NCBI RefSeq assembly: GCF_035083965.1
Contig: NC_089724.1
Location: forward strand, 29,811,435-29,875,434
DNA length: 64,000 nucleotides
Source: Branchiostoma lanceolatum
Taxonomy: Eukaryota > Chordata > Leptocardii > Amphioxiformes > Branchiostomatidae
Direction of reading: 5' to 3'
The notes under the pieces were generated by a model, which saw only the letters and a program-made list of their open reading frames with translations, ran no database searches and was not told where the DNA came from. Shown in pieces: positions 35,701-46,200 of this stretch; the stretch's first letter is position 1; each line of letters begins with the position of its first letter. The translations under genes and the position numbers were made by a program.

Positions 35701-38615
35701 TATATCGATCAAAACAATGCAACGATTATCCTCTATTTCTTTAGGATGCGGTCCCAAACGTGACTGAGTCTATATCCCCCCTCATCACGGTTCATGACTG
35801 GAGTGGATTTCCTGATCCATACAGCCTCCTTAATCCAACATGCTAGTCTATTGTCCTCTCGGTCTATCACCTTGGCCCCAACCCAGTCTATAGCACAGTT
35901 GTTTCTCATGATGTGGTCTGTCACTGCTGATTTGTTCTCTTCCTTCTCAGCTACCTGCTTCTGCGCTCTGGTGTACCTTCCCACCTTGGTGCTCTCAGCC
36001 TCTTTCCTGTGTTCTTCCAGTCTGCAGCCAAATGTTCTCCCTGTCTCCCCTATGTACACCTTGTTGCAACTCATGCAAGGTATCTTGTATACACAGTCTG
36101 TCTTTACTGAGTCTTGTAGTTTGTCTTTAGGATGCACCAGTAGGTTTTTAGCATGGTTTTAGGCTTGACTGCTGTGGCAATGTTGTGTTTCTTAAATATC
36201 CTCTCTAGTGGCTCTGTGATGCCTTGGATGTAAGGTAAGGTCACCCTTCCTTTAGACGTCTCCTCTCCTTTCTTTCTGTCTTTCTTCTGCTTGGTTTTGT
36301 TGGTCTGATGTTCGACTTTCTTATTCTATGCATATCAATATCTAATTTGTATAAGGAATGAGGAAAATTTGTAAATCTGCTGAATGAAAGGACATGTATA
36401 TGACTGAGGAAGAGAAGAATATTCAATATTCCAAAATACCAATTTGGTAGATATCAATCATGCAAATGAAGACTTAATTTGCACTATTAATGTGAAAATA
36501 TAAAAATTCCATAGTGGTAAGTGATTGGAATTTCTTCCTTGCGGCATTATATAGGAGAACATTATTAGACATTGATCATGCAAAACAGGGCCTCATTTCC
36601 AAACTTTATGAGGAAATGCTACTGTACAATAGCCTTCTTTGCTAAGATAAAACCATTCTTTGAACAACTTGTGTTATTTGGGTAGAGAAGATGATCATCT
36701 TTGAGTCAATTCATGCAATTGAGGACAGTATTTGCATAATCAATGGGTCACTCAAGAACGATAATGTCATTTGGCAAAGGTATGAGGTCGTGAACCTCTA
36801 GTTATACACATAAATTGATTCTCTATGATGGACATACCTTTTCCTTTGTCTTTGTCAGAGAACCTCTGCACCTGGTCTGTGAACCGCTCCACTCCGATCT
36901 TCATCTCTTCATCTGGGGAAGAATGAAAACTGTCTGAAGTTCAATGTATCTACTGATAAGCATTAATCAAGTATTTGGTCACAGTGCTAAGTTTTATTTG
37001 CAAGTTCTTGCCCGGGGGATAATTGCAACATGAAACAATGTATAGAAAAAGTATACAGACAGTGCGAGTTAACAATGGTGACAAGTGGAACAAGTGACTT
37101 ACTTCTGAGAACTGCTATGGAATACAATCTAGACGCTTATTGGGTTTGACTTCTTTTTTGGAAGCAGTGGAAGATGAAGTGTCCCACTCTTTTCGTCAGT
37201 AAACGTTTGGAAATTGAAGTAAGAAATTGTGGCTTCTTTAACTAGCTCTTTTCTTTCCTGATCATTAAAGGGGCAGCTTGAGATAAAATGTATTTTGTCT
37301 TCCACGGCGGGCGGGCGCGCTTTCGACATACAGTACTAGTTACAAATTTCCCCCCACATGTAATTTTCGCCCTTTCTCAATTCTTATGAGGGTGGACGCT
37401 AATTCTAATTTTGCTGATTGCTGATCTTAGCTCAAAGTTATCTGGTAACAGTAAATAATTTTCCATTGAGTATTCTTTTTTGAGTTTTTTGTAAAATCTT
37501 AATTTACCATTATACATAGACAATGTTTGAATGAATACATCTTCCAGCCTTTTCCTCAACAATGCACATATTCGCTTCTTTTCTAAAGGTAAATTCATAG
37601 AGTGCCAAAGAAAAGAGTAACCAGTTTTACTAATATTTCTTTTACATGTTGTAGCAAAGATTTCTTACAGCTGTTAACCGGTATACTGTATGTGTCTGTT
37701 GCTGACAGAGCAATGTGTCTACCTGCAAGGGATGTGTGGAAAAATCTAATTGTTTGAGACGTAACCAGTACTTGACTACATGACTGCTGTATCCAAGTCT
37801 GTAGGATAAATGCCAAGCTCTGCTCTAAAAGCTAATTCACATGAATTTCTATGTACACCAGTCCTACAATATTAATGGAATGTTTGATTTTCCTATCAGT
37901 TCTATCCCTGACCTACACACTAGAACATGCACACATGCACTCACACACTCACACTCAAAAATGAGTGCACCTTCTTTCTCCGGGTCCACTCCTTGGTCCA
38001 CATCTCTCATGAGTTCTCCGATTGCGTACTCCTCGCCACCATCCCAGTGTAACTTCCTCGCTTCAGCTAGAATGCTTAGCACTACAAATATGTGAATAGC
38101 CGCCATATTAAAAATCTAAATGGAGGACAGGCACAATTACATTGATAGTACATGTACATGAACCTTCTTAGTTGATCACATTCACAGATTACAATGTATG
38201 TTCCCAAGGGTGTTCAAAAAGCAGTGACATCAGTTTTCTTCATTAAATCTCTATGAAACAAATGTAAATGTACAGGCATCACAATATGTTGCATTGAATT
38301 TGGGTTTCCTTGGTGTGGTGGTTTCTCAACAATTCATCAACTACATTCACTGAGAACCACATGCACAGAAAGTACAATAATGATGTATTTTGTTTTAGAA
38401 AGAAAGTCTTGTTGCAAAGGATTTAACCAAAACTGAACATACTGTGATTGTTGACTACAAAGCAGTAAAGAGAAACCAAAAAGAATGGGTTGCTTACATG
38501 ACTTTTCCTTAGCATTGAGTCCACCAGATTCAGCGTCAACAATTCCTCTGAATGTTACTGTTAAAGTCACTGTGGTGGCTGTTATGACTAATAAGAAGTA
38601 CCTCAGGTATTTCAT
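32728..38615 (-). CDS. Paralogue C: short secreted protein with two A-B-C triplets
   Basis: Seven exons: 38498-38615, 37971-38081, 36838-36912, 34690-34779, 33545-33649, 33203-33277, 32728-32834; total 681 nt, 226 aa. All introns are phase 1. Exon 1 encodes a signal peptide (MKYLRYFLLVITATTVTLTV and on to about VDA). Exons 2-7 are modules A, B, C, A, B, C, for example FQDDEKKAFKELVSDVIKG (A), GVERFTDQVQRFSDKDKGK (B) and RYGEEQARRVFNEAKTI (C). The sixth module ends in a stop (QANR then TAG), so this paralogue lacks the extra tail exons of A and B. An upstream in-frame ATG at 38651 is possible, but 38615 gives the better signal peptide. Introns hold a Helitron-like copy, a Penelope-like fragment and a LINE remnant. 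Predicted secreted, acidic and helical; function unknown. Confidence 0.8.
34975..36800 (+). mobile_element. Helitron-like non-autonomous element, copy 3, interrupted by a Penelope-like element
   Basis: The left part (from about 34985, 'gatgatgttttcggtgccg') and right part (to GAACCTCTAG before a T at 36800) belong to the dispersed family. Before the CTAG end lies a clean hairpin GAGGT-cgtga-ACCTC. A Penelope-like fragment (35460-36290) splits it. It lies in the B-to-C intron of paralogue C. The 5' end is degenerate, so the start is approximate. Confidence 0.45.
35460..36250 (-). mobile_element. Penelope-like retroelement, 3' part with GIY-YIG endonuclease
   Basis: Minus strand encodes the end of the reverse transcriptase (VTLPYIQGITEPLERIFKK), a frameshift near 36140, then the GIY-YIG nuclease linker and domain (35733-36137; landmarks YKIPCMSCNKVYIGETGRTF, RLEEHRKEAE, DHIMRNNCAIDWVGAKVI, WIRKSTPVMNRDEGGYRLSH). 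The terminal repeat follows (35460-35560) with a GGTGAC/GTCACC hairpin and then GAAACG. RT plus GIY-YIG is diagnostic of Penelope-like elements. The copy is 5'-truncated and frameshifted, so it is inactive. Confidence 0.85.
37000..37820 (-). pseudogene. LINE 3' remnant (C-terminal Cys/His motif region)
   Basis: Minus-strand fragments LRSAISKIRISVHPHKN, then VEDKIHFISSCPFND and a tail ending at 'gcaagttcttgcccgg' match the better preserved plus-strand copy at 53640-54580. The order is typical of the region after the reverse transcriptase in non-LTR elements. Several stops and frameshifts. It lies in the intron between the second and third exons of paralogue C. Confidence 0.7.
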
Positions 38616-41600
38616 CTTATCCTTGTGGTTGAGACTTTGTATTGCAATCAAGAAGGATCACAATTGGCGGTGTTTCTTAGACCCCTTTAATGGAAAACTG
38701 GTAATTAGCGCAGATAAATGCTGTCTACGTAAAGCGGTGCGTCAGCCACGTGTATGTATCACAAACTGGTTTTTCTTCATGTGTAATGATGTCTCCAACA
38801 CTTTCAAAGCTGACCTCTGAACTGTGAACCCTGGAAAGACAGGTACGTATTAAATGAAGTAATGTTACTAGCATTATTTTGGGGTTTTCTGTACATATAG
38901 AATACAACACGGTCTATTCCTTATCACCCGAGGTACCAGCCCGACCGCGGGTCGGATCGACCGTAGGCCGATCCGACCCGCGGGAAGGCTGGGACCGAGG
39001 GTGATGCGGAATACAACGTGTTGTACTTTATTTATGTCATACCTTGGTCATATTCACCTGAGAAAACACACGTTTCAATGCGGAATGCGCCAGAAGTTGA
39101 GGGAGTTTTGTGTCCTCGAACAAGAAACTGTAACAACATTGATTCTAACCTCCGAATCCGGTATTCAAATTTCCGACGGCGGCGCAACCGGCGAGCTCAA
39201 AATGCATTCGAAATATTCTATGGAAGCCTGTGTGATAACACTCCCGAACCCAACGTGATCCGGATAGTTATCACAGGGTCTGGAACACCCGCATGACATA
39301 AATGCTTGTATGACAATGTACTACAAGTCTGTTTATCTGTGTTTCTGTCAGTGTTTCTCTGATACCCAAAATACACAATACAGCCACAGCGCTGCTGTGT
39401 TTCTGTGGGACTGGAAGAGTCACAAAGCAGTATGGGTAAGGAGATGAAGTCTGCCTTTATTGGTTGCCTTGTAAAGTCTATGTCAGCCAGAAGTTGACAA
39501 GTACAAAATGTAAGCATAATCATTATTCTGATATATCCATGAAACCAGTCAGATGTTGTTAAATTTTCATCTCTGACATGAAAGCATGCAAGAACGACTT
39601 AACATGTATGCAAGGTGTGTCTCAAAAAAGGATCTAATATACACATAAATCATGGAGCTTCTATTCAACTTTGATAGAACCTCCTTGCATAGATTGACCA
39701 CTCAGCCCAGACTGCACCATGTTGGGACCACATGATACTCCTAGCATGTCAATGTATATTGCAGGGAAACAGACACAAGGAGGTTGAACTGAAGCATACA
39801 ACTGACAGTCAGCTGTTTTGACTTCATAACACACTTTCCCCCCATTTTCACCCCCACCCGATCCTAAATGTTCTGAACTGAGGATGTACATTTTGTAACA
39901 TCATCTTGACTTTGAGACAGGCTATTGAAGTGTACTGTACTTCTTGTTTCTTTCACCATAACTTTATGTTCACTGTTTTCATGGTCACCTCTGCACCGTG
40001 AACTTATCATTACCGTGAAAAAACCTGTTGTTGCTATTTATGACTTCTTCACACATCCGTTCTGTAAATCACTTGCCGCCACTGTGAAGTTTCCATTTTC
40101 CTTGCACCGTGAATTACAGTATACTACATCTAAGTGCCACATCTAGTTGTACAGCAAAGACAACCACTCAAACTACTCATGCAATTTCAATTGTAATTAG
40201 TGCCATCAAAAGTAAATATACAGGAAAGCTGTTTCCTGCTTCATGGCTCACAACAGTTGATTATACAACACCACACCACTACGTCTACTAACATGATTCC
40301 ACCAGAGTACTCTAGCCTAATTAAAGAAAATGAGGTTACCTTATCTACCTATATACATGAATATGTAAGCATCAGGTGTATATAACATACAATGTCATAC
40401 ACATGATGTAGAAATGCATGTAGAGCATACCTGGGATACTGTGTTCCAGGAAAGTTTATCAATAAGTGGTGTTTCATTTTGGAGACTTTGATAGCAACAT
40501 TTAAAATGTAACATCAGGTTTTCAGTGAATCTTTTCCATTACAAAAACAGCCCCACGCCGGTCAGTCGCTAAGGTAAAGTCACAATCACTAAGGGGGTAT
40601 CAGGTAACCGAAGGTGCCCGCAGGCTCGCGCAAGCCAATGCCGAGGAGCCTGTGAATCTGTCCAATTGTCATAGATAGTTTCAAAACGATCCTCTCGTTC
40701 AAATGAAATAAAATTTCTGTTGCGTATGCCTCAAATGTCAGTGCTTCGATTCCTTCTAGAAAAATCCGGTTGCCTGAAGCCTGATGAATCCCATATTTAG
40801 AACGGCAAAATCAAAACCATACAACTGATTTTAATTGGCCCCAAAATTTACTGAAAGTCCTTAATTTTTGCAGTCTAGAGAACGTAACCGTAATATACAA
40901 CTTTTTGTCTTAGGGTTTTTTATATTTCGAACTAGAAATATTCTTAAGATCGGGAAAAGGCCAAAAAATTGCATTTTTACCTTTCAAGAACCATATTTCA
41001 ACAGTGCCTGAATTTTCGAAAAATCCCTAAGACAGAAACCTTGGGAAAACCGTTGGCTTCATTTTAAGCCGTCGATGGGCTAAATTGAACGTTTTTTGGT
41101 GTCGATCTAAATACGGTGTTTGCATGCATGTCATACTGCACGGACAGCGGGAGGGGGTAACTAATATCGGCGTAAACAATCCTTGAAATGTTTCACTTCA
41201 CAAACAATGGCGTCAGTAACTTCTTTACATGTTGACTAAGCACAGCAAAATGTCAGCAAAGATGCATTGTCCAGAAAATGGTTTGTATTTGTGAAAAAGA
41301 CAGTTTTTCTTCTGATGTGAGGGACCCAGGGAGAAAAGGCCATGTTGGCGCAGGTATTCAGTGGATACTTGCATATGACCTCAGGTAACCCCGAATCGAA
41401 TACACGTTCTGTTCGATTTGACGTCAATCATGTCTGATCGAACGTGATAGAGCATAACTCGAATTCGAAAACAGTCTAGGACTTTTGAGGCCGAATTTGA
41501 CCACCGTGCCCAATCAACTTGCTAGCCTAGAACTCAGGTCCACCATAAGGCACTCTACATGCAGTACTTGTTGCTAGCATCACAAGTCTGGTAATGTATC

Positions 41601-41716
41601 AATGCTTTCAAAGTTAGATTTGCAGCAATAGCTGGTATAGCTGTACAATATACATGATTACATTGAAAATAGTCCCACAAACCACAAAATGTTACCAAAA
41701 TGAATGAAATATCAAA
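38616..41716. other. Upstream region of paralogue C; intergenic, repeats only
   Basis: I found no supportable exon on either strand. A GC-rich palindrome lies at 38880-39035. The rest is AT-rich unique-looking DNA, with a block around 40550-41470 that has the look of an old dispersed repeat but no visible ends. Confidence 0.45.
38880..39035. mobile_element. Palindromic MITE-like element
   Basis: The left arm (TACAACACGGTCTATTCC, then ATCACCCGAGG and CAGCC) and right arm (GGCTGGGACCGAGGGTGAT, then GGAATACAACGTGTTGTA) are inverted. A very GC-rich core holds GCGGGTCGGATCG and its complement. I could not define a target duplication. Confidence 0.6.
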
Positions 41717-43130
41717 ACTAGAGTTCCAAAGCCTTCGCCAGCTAATTTTACTCATTACAATGCAACTAATGCCATAATTTGGATCATTCATGCTTAATAA
41801 TCTCTGTCAGCAATTACATATTTCATATGTATGAAATTTGTATAATTTTTCTACCACTACGGTATCATAGCATCCTCATTTGCTACATAGGAGATGTATG
41901 AAACCTTTCACAACAAAATTTAATACACCACAGAGAATACAGGCCCTATGACTTGATAACAGCTGAACAACTATATTCTACAGTACAAGGGGCATCACAG
42001 TGGTATTCAATAATATTTGTACATTAATCATGTTCATCTAGATACCTACAATTTAGAACTAGGCCTTGGTTTGCATACTTCTCATTGATTATGCAAATTA
42101 TGCCTTGATTTGCAAAATTGTCTCTTCATAGTCCTCTCTTTCTAAATTGCATATGTTTGAAAGTCCTAGCATGGAATGCAGCCGAATCATAAGTTCTCCT
42201 CATTAATTAGGTGACTTTAGGCCTGATTTGTATAATGAGCATCTTAACATGCTAACTACATGAAAATCCATCAATTCCTGCTTCAGTTATCCTCTTACAA
42301 AATGTCCAACAAAAAAGCTCACTGACACACACCAAAATCAGTATCTCCAAGGAGCTAAAAAGGCACTAGGGGCTACACAACTCTTGGCCTCAAGAGCTAT
42401 CAGCCACTGGAAAAGTCACGACCATAGCATTCCAAAAACACTAGATATACACTGCAGTACCATAAAAGCCACTAGGAGGCCAATTTATCAAACAGCTAAC
42501 AGACCTCTGTTTTCCTGACACCTACATACCAAATATAATCCATCAACAGCTTCTGGAGTTTTGCTGTCAACAAACTCAAACACTCACATTACACCCAACC
42601 ACAAATGGCACTGAAAATACAACATTCCTGGTGAAGGTTATAAATTCAAAATTGCGTCTAGTTCTCAGAGCTAACTTCTGTCAGTCTAAAATCTCATACT
42701 CTATCAAGTCTATACTGATTTCAAGTTAGAGTTGAAAATTTGTTAAACTTTGTACAACTGGCAATCCCAATAGAAATTCTATTTTGCTACATGAAACATG
42801 CAGACTACACAGCTAGCTTCCAAAAATACGCTGGGGGGTCCAAACCTACAATACTAACTCTCTGCCCAAAGAGCTACCTAACACTCAAAAATCATGTAAA
42901 TAACAAATCATGTCCAGAACACGAGATATCAAAACTGGCAGTTCTGGTGCAGTACTGTAACAAGCCACTAGGGGGCCCAAAATCTAATAATTCCGAAGTC
43001 TCATCAAGACCTTACCGCATATACCAAATAAAAATCCAACCAGGCCTCCTCGAATTATGCAGTTATTCATCCACTTGCAAACAAACAAACACACAAACAT
43101 ACACACAATCATAAAGATGCTACCAAAAAC
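41717..43130 (-). mobile_element. Helitron-like non-autonomous element, copy 4 (minus orientation)
   Basis: Read on the minus strand, the 3' end is GGAACTCTAG before a T (41717). The interior carries the family phrases (ATGCAAATTATGCC-type blocks, CTGCAGTACCATAAAAG-type tracts, several 'ccactaggggg' cassettes in the plus sense). The 5' end near 43130 is approximate. It lies immediately downstream of the nuclear receptor stop codon, so it may form part of that gene's 3' UTR. Confidence 0.45.
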
Positions 43131-43239
43131 ATTGTTGGGAAAGGTCACCAGGAGGTGAGCATGGGTTTGCTGAGGTGATGGATTACAATCTAAGGCTGGG
43201 AAAACCTCAGTCTACATTCAACATTTCTAATCCTATTCA

Positions 43240-46200
43240 TTAGTCTCGATTCCAAATCTCAGAAACCAGAGGATGTTCTCTGATGATGGACTGACACTCG
43301 GAACTCATGCTTCTCCCAAAGGCCGTACCGATGGTGCGAACTTCTGTCAGCTTACTGAGGAGGCATGGAAACATCATGCGATTCTCGGGGTAGGCGACTT
43401 TGCAGTAAGCACGCAGACACTCGATGTACTCTGCATAGGACTGTTCCAATATGTCGCGCCCTTTGATATTTGGTCGATCTGCAAATGAAAAAAATAGAGT
43501 CTTTTCTCAAAACTCAGGTTGTATCTTTCTCAATTCTCAATTCATCTCAAATCTACTTCATTCATGTGGGTTTACGGAAAAGGTTGCCTTATGATGATGA
43601 TAAAAATCTGCCTGTTACTTGTGTTAGTTTGGTGATTTGGGGAAGACATGGGACTCCCGAAGTCGGCTAGCTCATAGGTCGTTTCTTTTCATATTGCCAT
43701 TCAGTCAATCCAGCAACTAAAAAATCAGATGGACAAGATGCTAGTTAGCCTGGATGCCAGATCAGACCCTCAAACTCTGAAATCTCTATTGTGATAGAGA
43801 TTTCAGAGTTTGGGGGTCTGGCATCCAGGCTAGATGCTAGTAGAATGGAAGAGCAAATGGAAGAAGGTCAAATTCCATAGATTGAGTGCTAATTAAAGGA
43901 AACCCAAGCACTGCCGCCACTTTTCTTACTGGTGAAGTTACTCACAGCCCAACGTTCTGGGAGGTGAAGGCTAAGGTGTGGCGACGGCTAAGATTGTGGG
44001 GAAATCTGCAACAAGGTAGTACAAGCCATTGGATCATCTTATCAACTGTACTGAAGTGCAGGCTGAGATAGTTTGCTTATATGGCAGGACTTGCAAAAAC
44101 TGTACTACAACTTAGTACAAGGGACGCAGTGCCAAGAAGTCTAAAAGAGGAGAAGACAGGGGAAATGGTGGAAAGGCAACATAAAAGAATGGATAGGGCA
44201 GGACTGAGCCTGTCAGAAGCTATGAGAGCGGCGGCAGACAGAGTTTGGTGGAGGAGGATGGTGGAGCAATCATTCATGGTGCCCACAAAGAGGTGAGGCC
44301 TTATAGGGAAAAGCATGAAAATATCACTGTTGGAAATACAGTTACATTAGTCATGTACCTACCGGGAGACACCACTATCACACACTGCAGGAGATCCAGT
44401 GTAGTGATGTCTATCTGCAGGTCCAGCATGCCTTCATACCACTTCATCAGGGTGGCATTGAACACTTCTGTGTGCACTGTGAACAATACAACATAACACA
44501 GACTTTATACCTCCGTTAAATATTCAGTGCCTTACTATATTTTACTTTTCTCATCGTTAATGGAATATACTATTAGGGTAACTTGCATAACTTGTATCTG
44601 TTAATGCTCCCCCTGCTATAAGTTCCATCAGTTCCATTGCTACCACAAAACAAAGTCCTATTGTGAAAAATGTAATTGTAGAATTTCCTAATTAATTATG
44701 CAAATTAAGTCCTGGTATGCATAATTTCCATCTCATTGTGTACATCTGTGCCTAAGCTACCTTCATACCGTATACCATGGGTAACATATATGTATTGAAG
44801 TCAATAATGTTTTACAGCATACTAATGATTGATTTCATGTTAAAAGCTTGACTTGCCTGCCTGTAGGATGCGTTGTAAGACATGAACACCAGAGTCAAAG
44901 TTTGCCAACACAACAGGAACTTTCATCATGCAGCAATCGAAAAAGGACGCCTTAGGTGAAAACAAGACATAACAGGTTATCAGATGACGTCTGCACTAGG
45001 GGTGGGTACAGGTTTAAAAAATTCAGGTCCAAGTACGGTCCAGGTACAATCCAGGTCCAGAGGATCTGGTTCTGAACCTGGACCTCAGACTATTATAATA
45101 CGGTAGGACTAAATGATCATCATATGTTGGAAAGCAGGTACAAGTGCCACAAATTATTTCAAAATTGTCTATTGGAATGATATTACTTACTTTCAATGCA
45201 CATACTTTCAATGTACTAATACATGTAGATGGTAAATCGAAATGGTGATGTAACAAAATATGACTTTAGTTCTGTACAAACAATAACTAAACAGTGAATG
45301 CAGCCTGGCTTTGAACACAAACAAAAGTTGCAACATCAAATTCAAACGACATCACCTTCATATAAAAAAATCTGTGAACTTTGAATCAAAATTTACCATG
45401 TCTTTGACACCTAACTACTAAATTTGATTTTTATGGACCGTTAATCTGACTTACTAATCACAGGTAAGAGCTTAATAGATATTTCGCTCGTTCTCAAGTC
45501 AGATTGCCCCTAGGCCTGTATGCTTCTTGTATGCTTGGACCGGTCCAGCAAGAATCTGTACATGGTACCGGTACCCACCCCTTGTCTGCACCTAATTGAA
45601 CATGGTGATTTGATGCTGTAGATGGAAAAAGCATGTGTGCATGGAAAGTGCATTTTAAGGCCCTTGTATAACAAAGGAGACAAATGAAAAGTTCATATCA
45701 TTCTGTACTTAAGTAACATCACCTTAATGACTTCAATCTGATCCTCAAGGCAGAGATCTTGGAAGCGATGAATAGTCTTGACGAATTCAACCGTCTTTTC
45801 CACCACTATGCCCATGTGAGCAACAAAGCGGGCCTGCTTTTCTCTCTTACTGTTAGCTTGCATGGTTCCCTTTACAACCAGAAAAAAAATAGAATTAGGT
45901 ATCGACATGTTCCCTGGGGTAACAGATGTTCCCTGTTGTAACAGATACAATATATGAAGAATTCTGATAAAGATGTATTTCACAAGTTGGCATTTAACCC
46001 TACCAATTATCATGAGCTACACACTATCATCCTCTTTGGGTCATACCCTAACATGTATGTCGTCACAGCTATATTATGTAAAAGCCAGTTCTCATGAGCA
46101 ATAAAGAACAACATAACATTTCCTCACCCCGACCAATCGAATCTGGACATTCCTCCAGAATTGGAACATTCCTCCAGAAAAGCGGACATTCCTCGACTTT

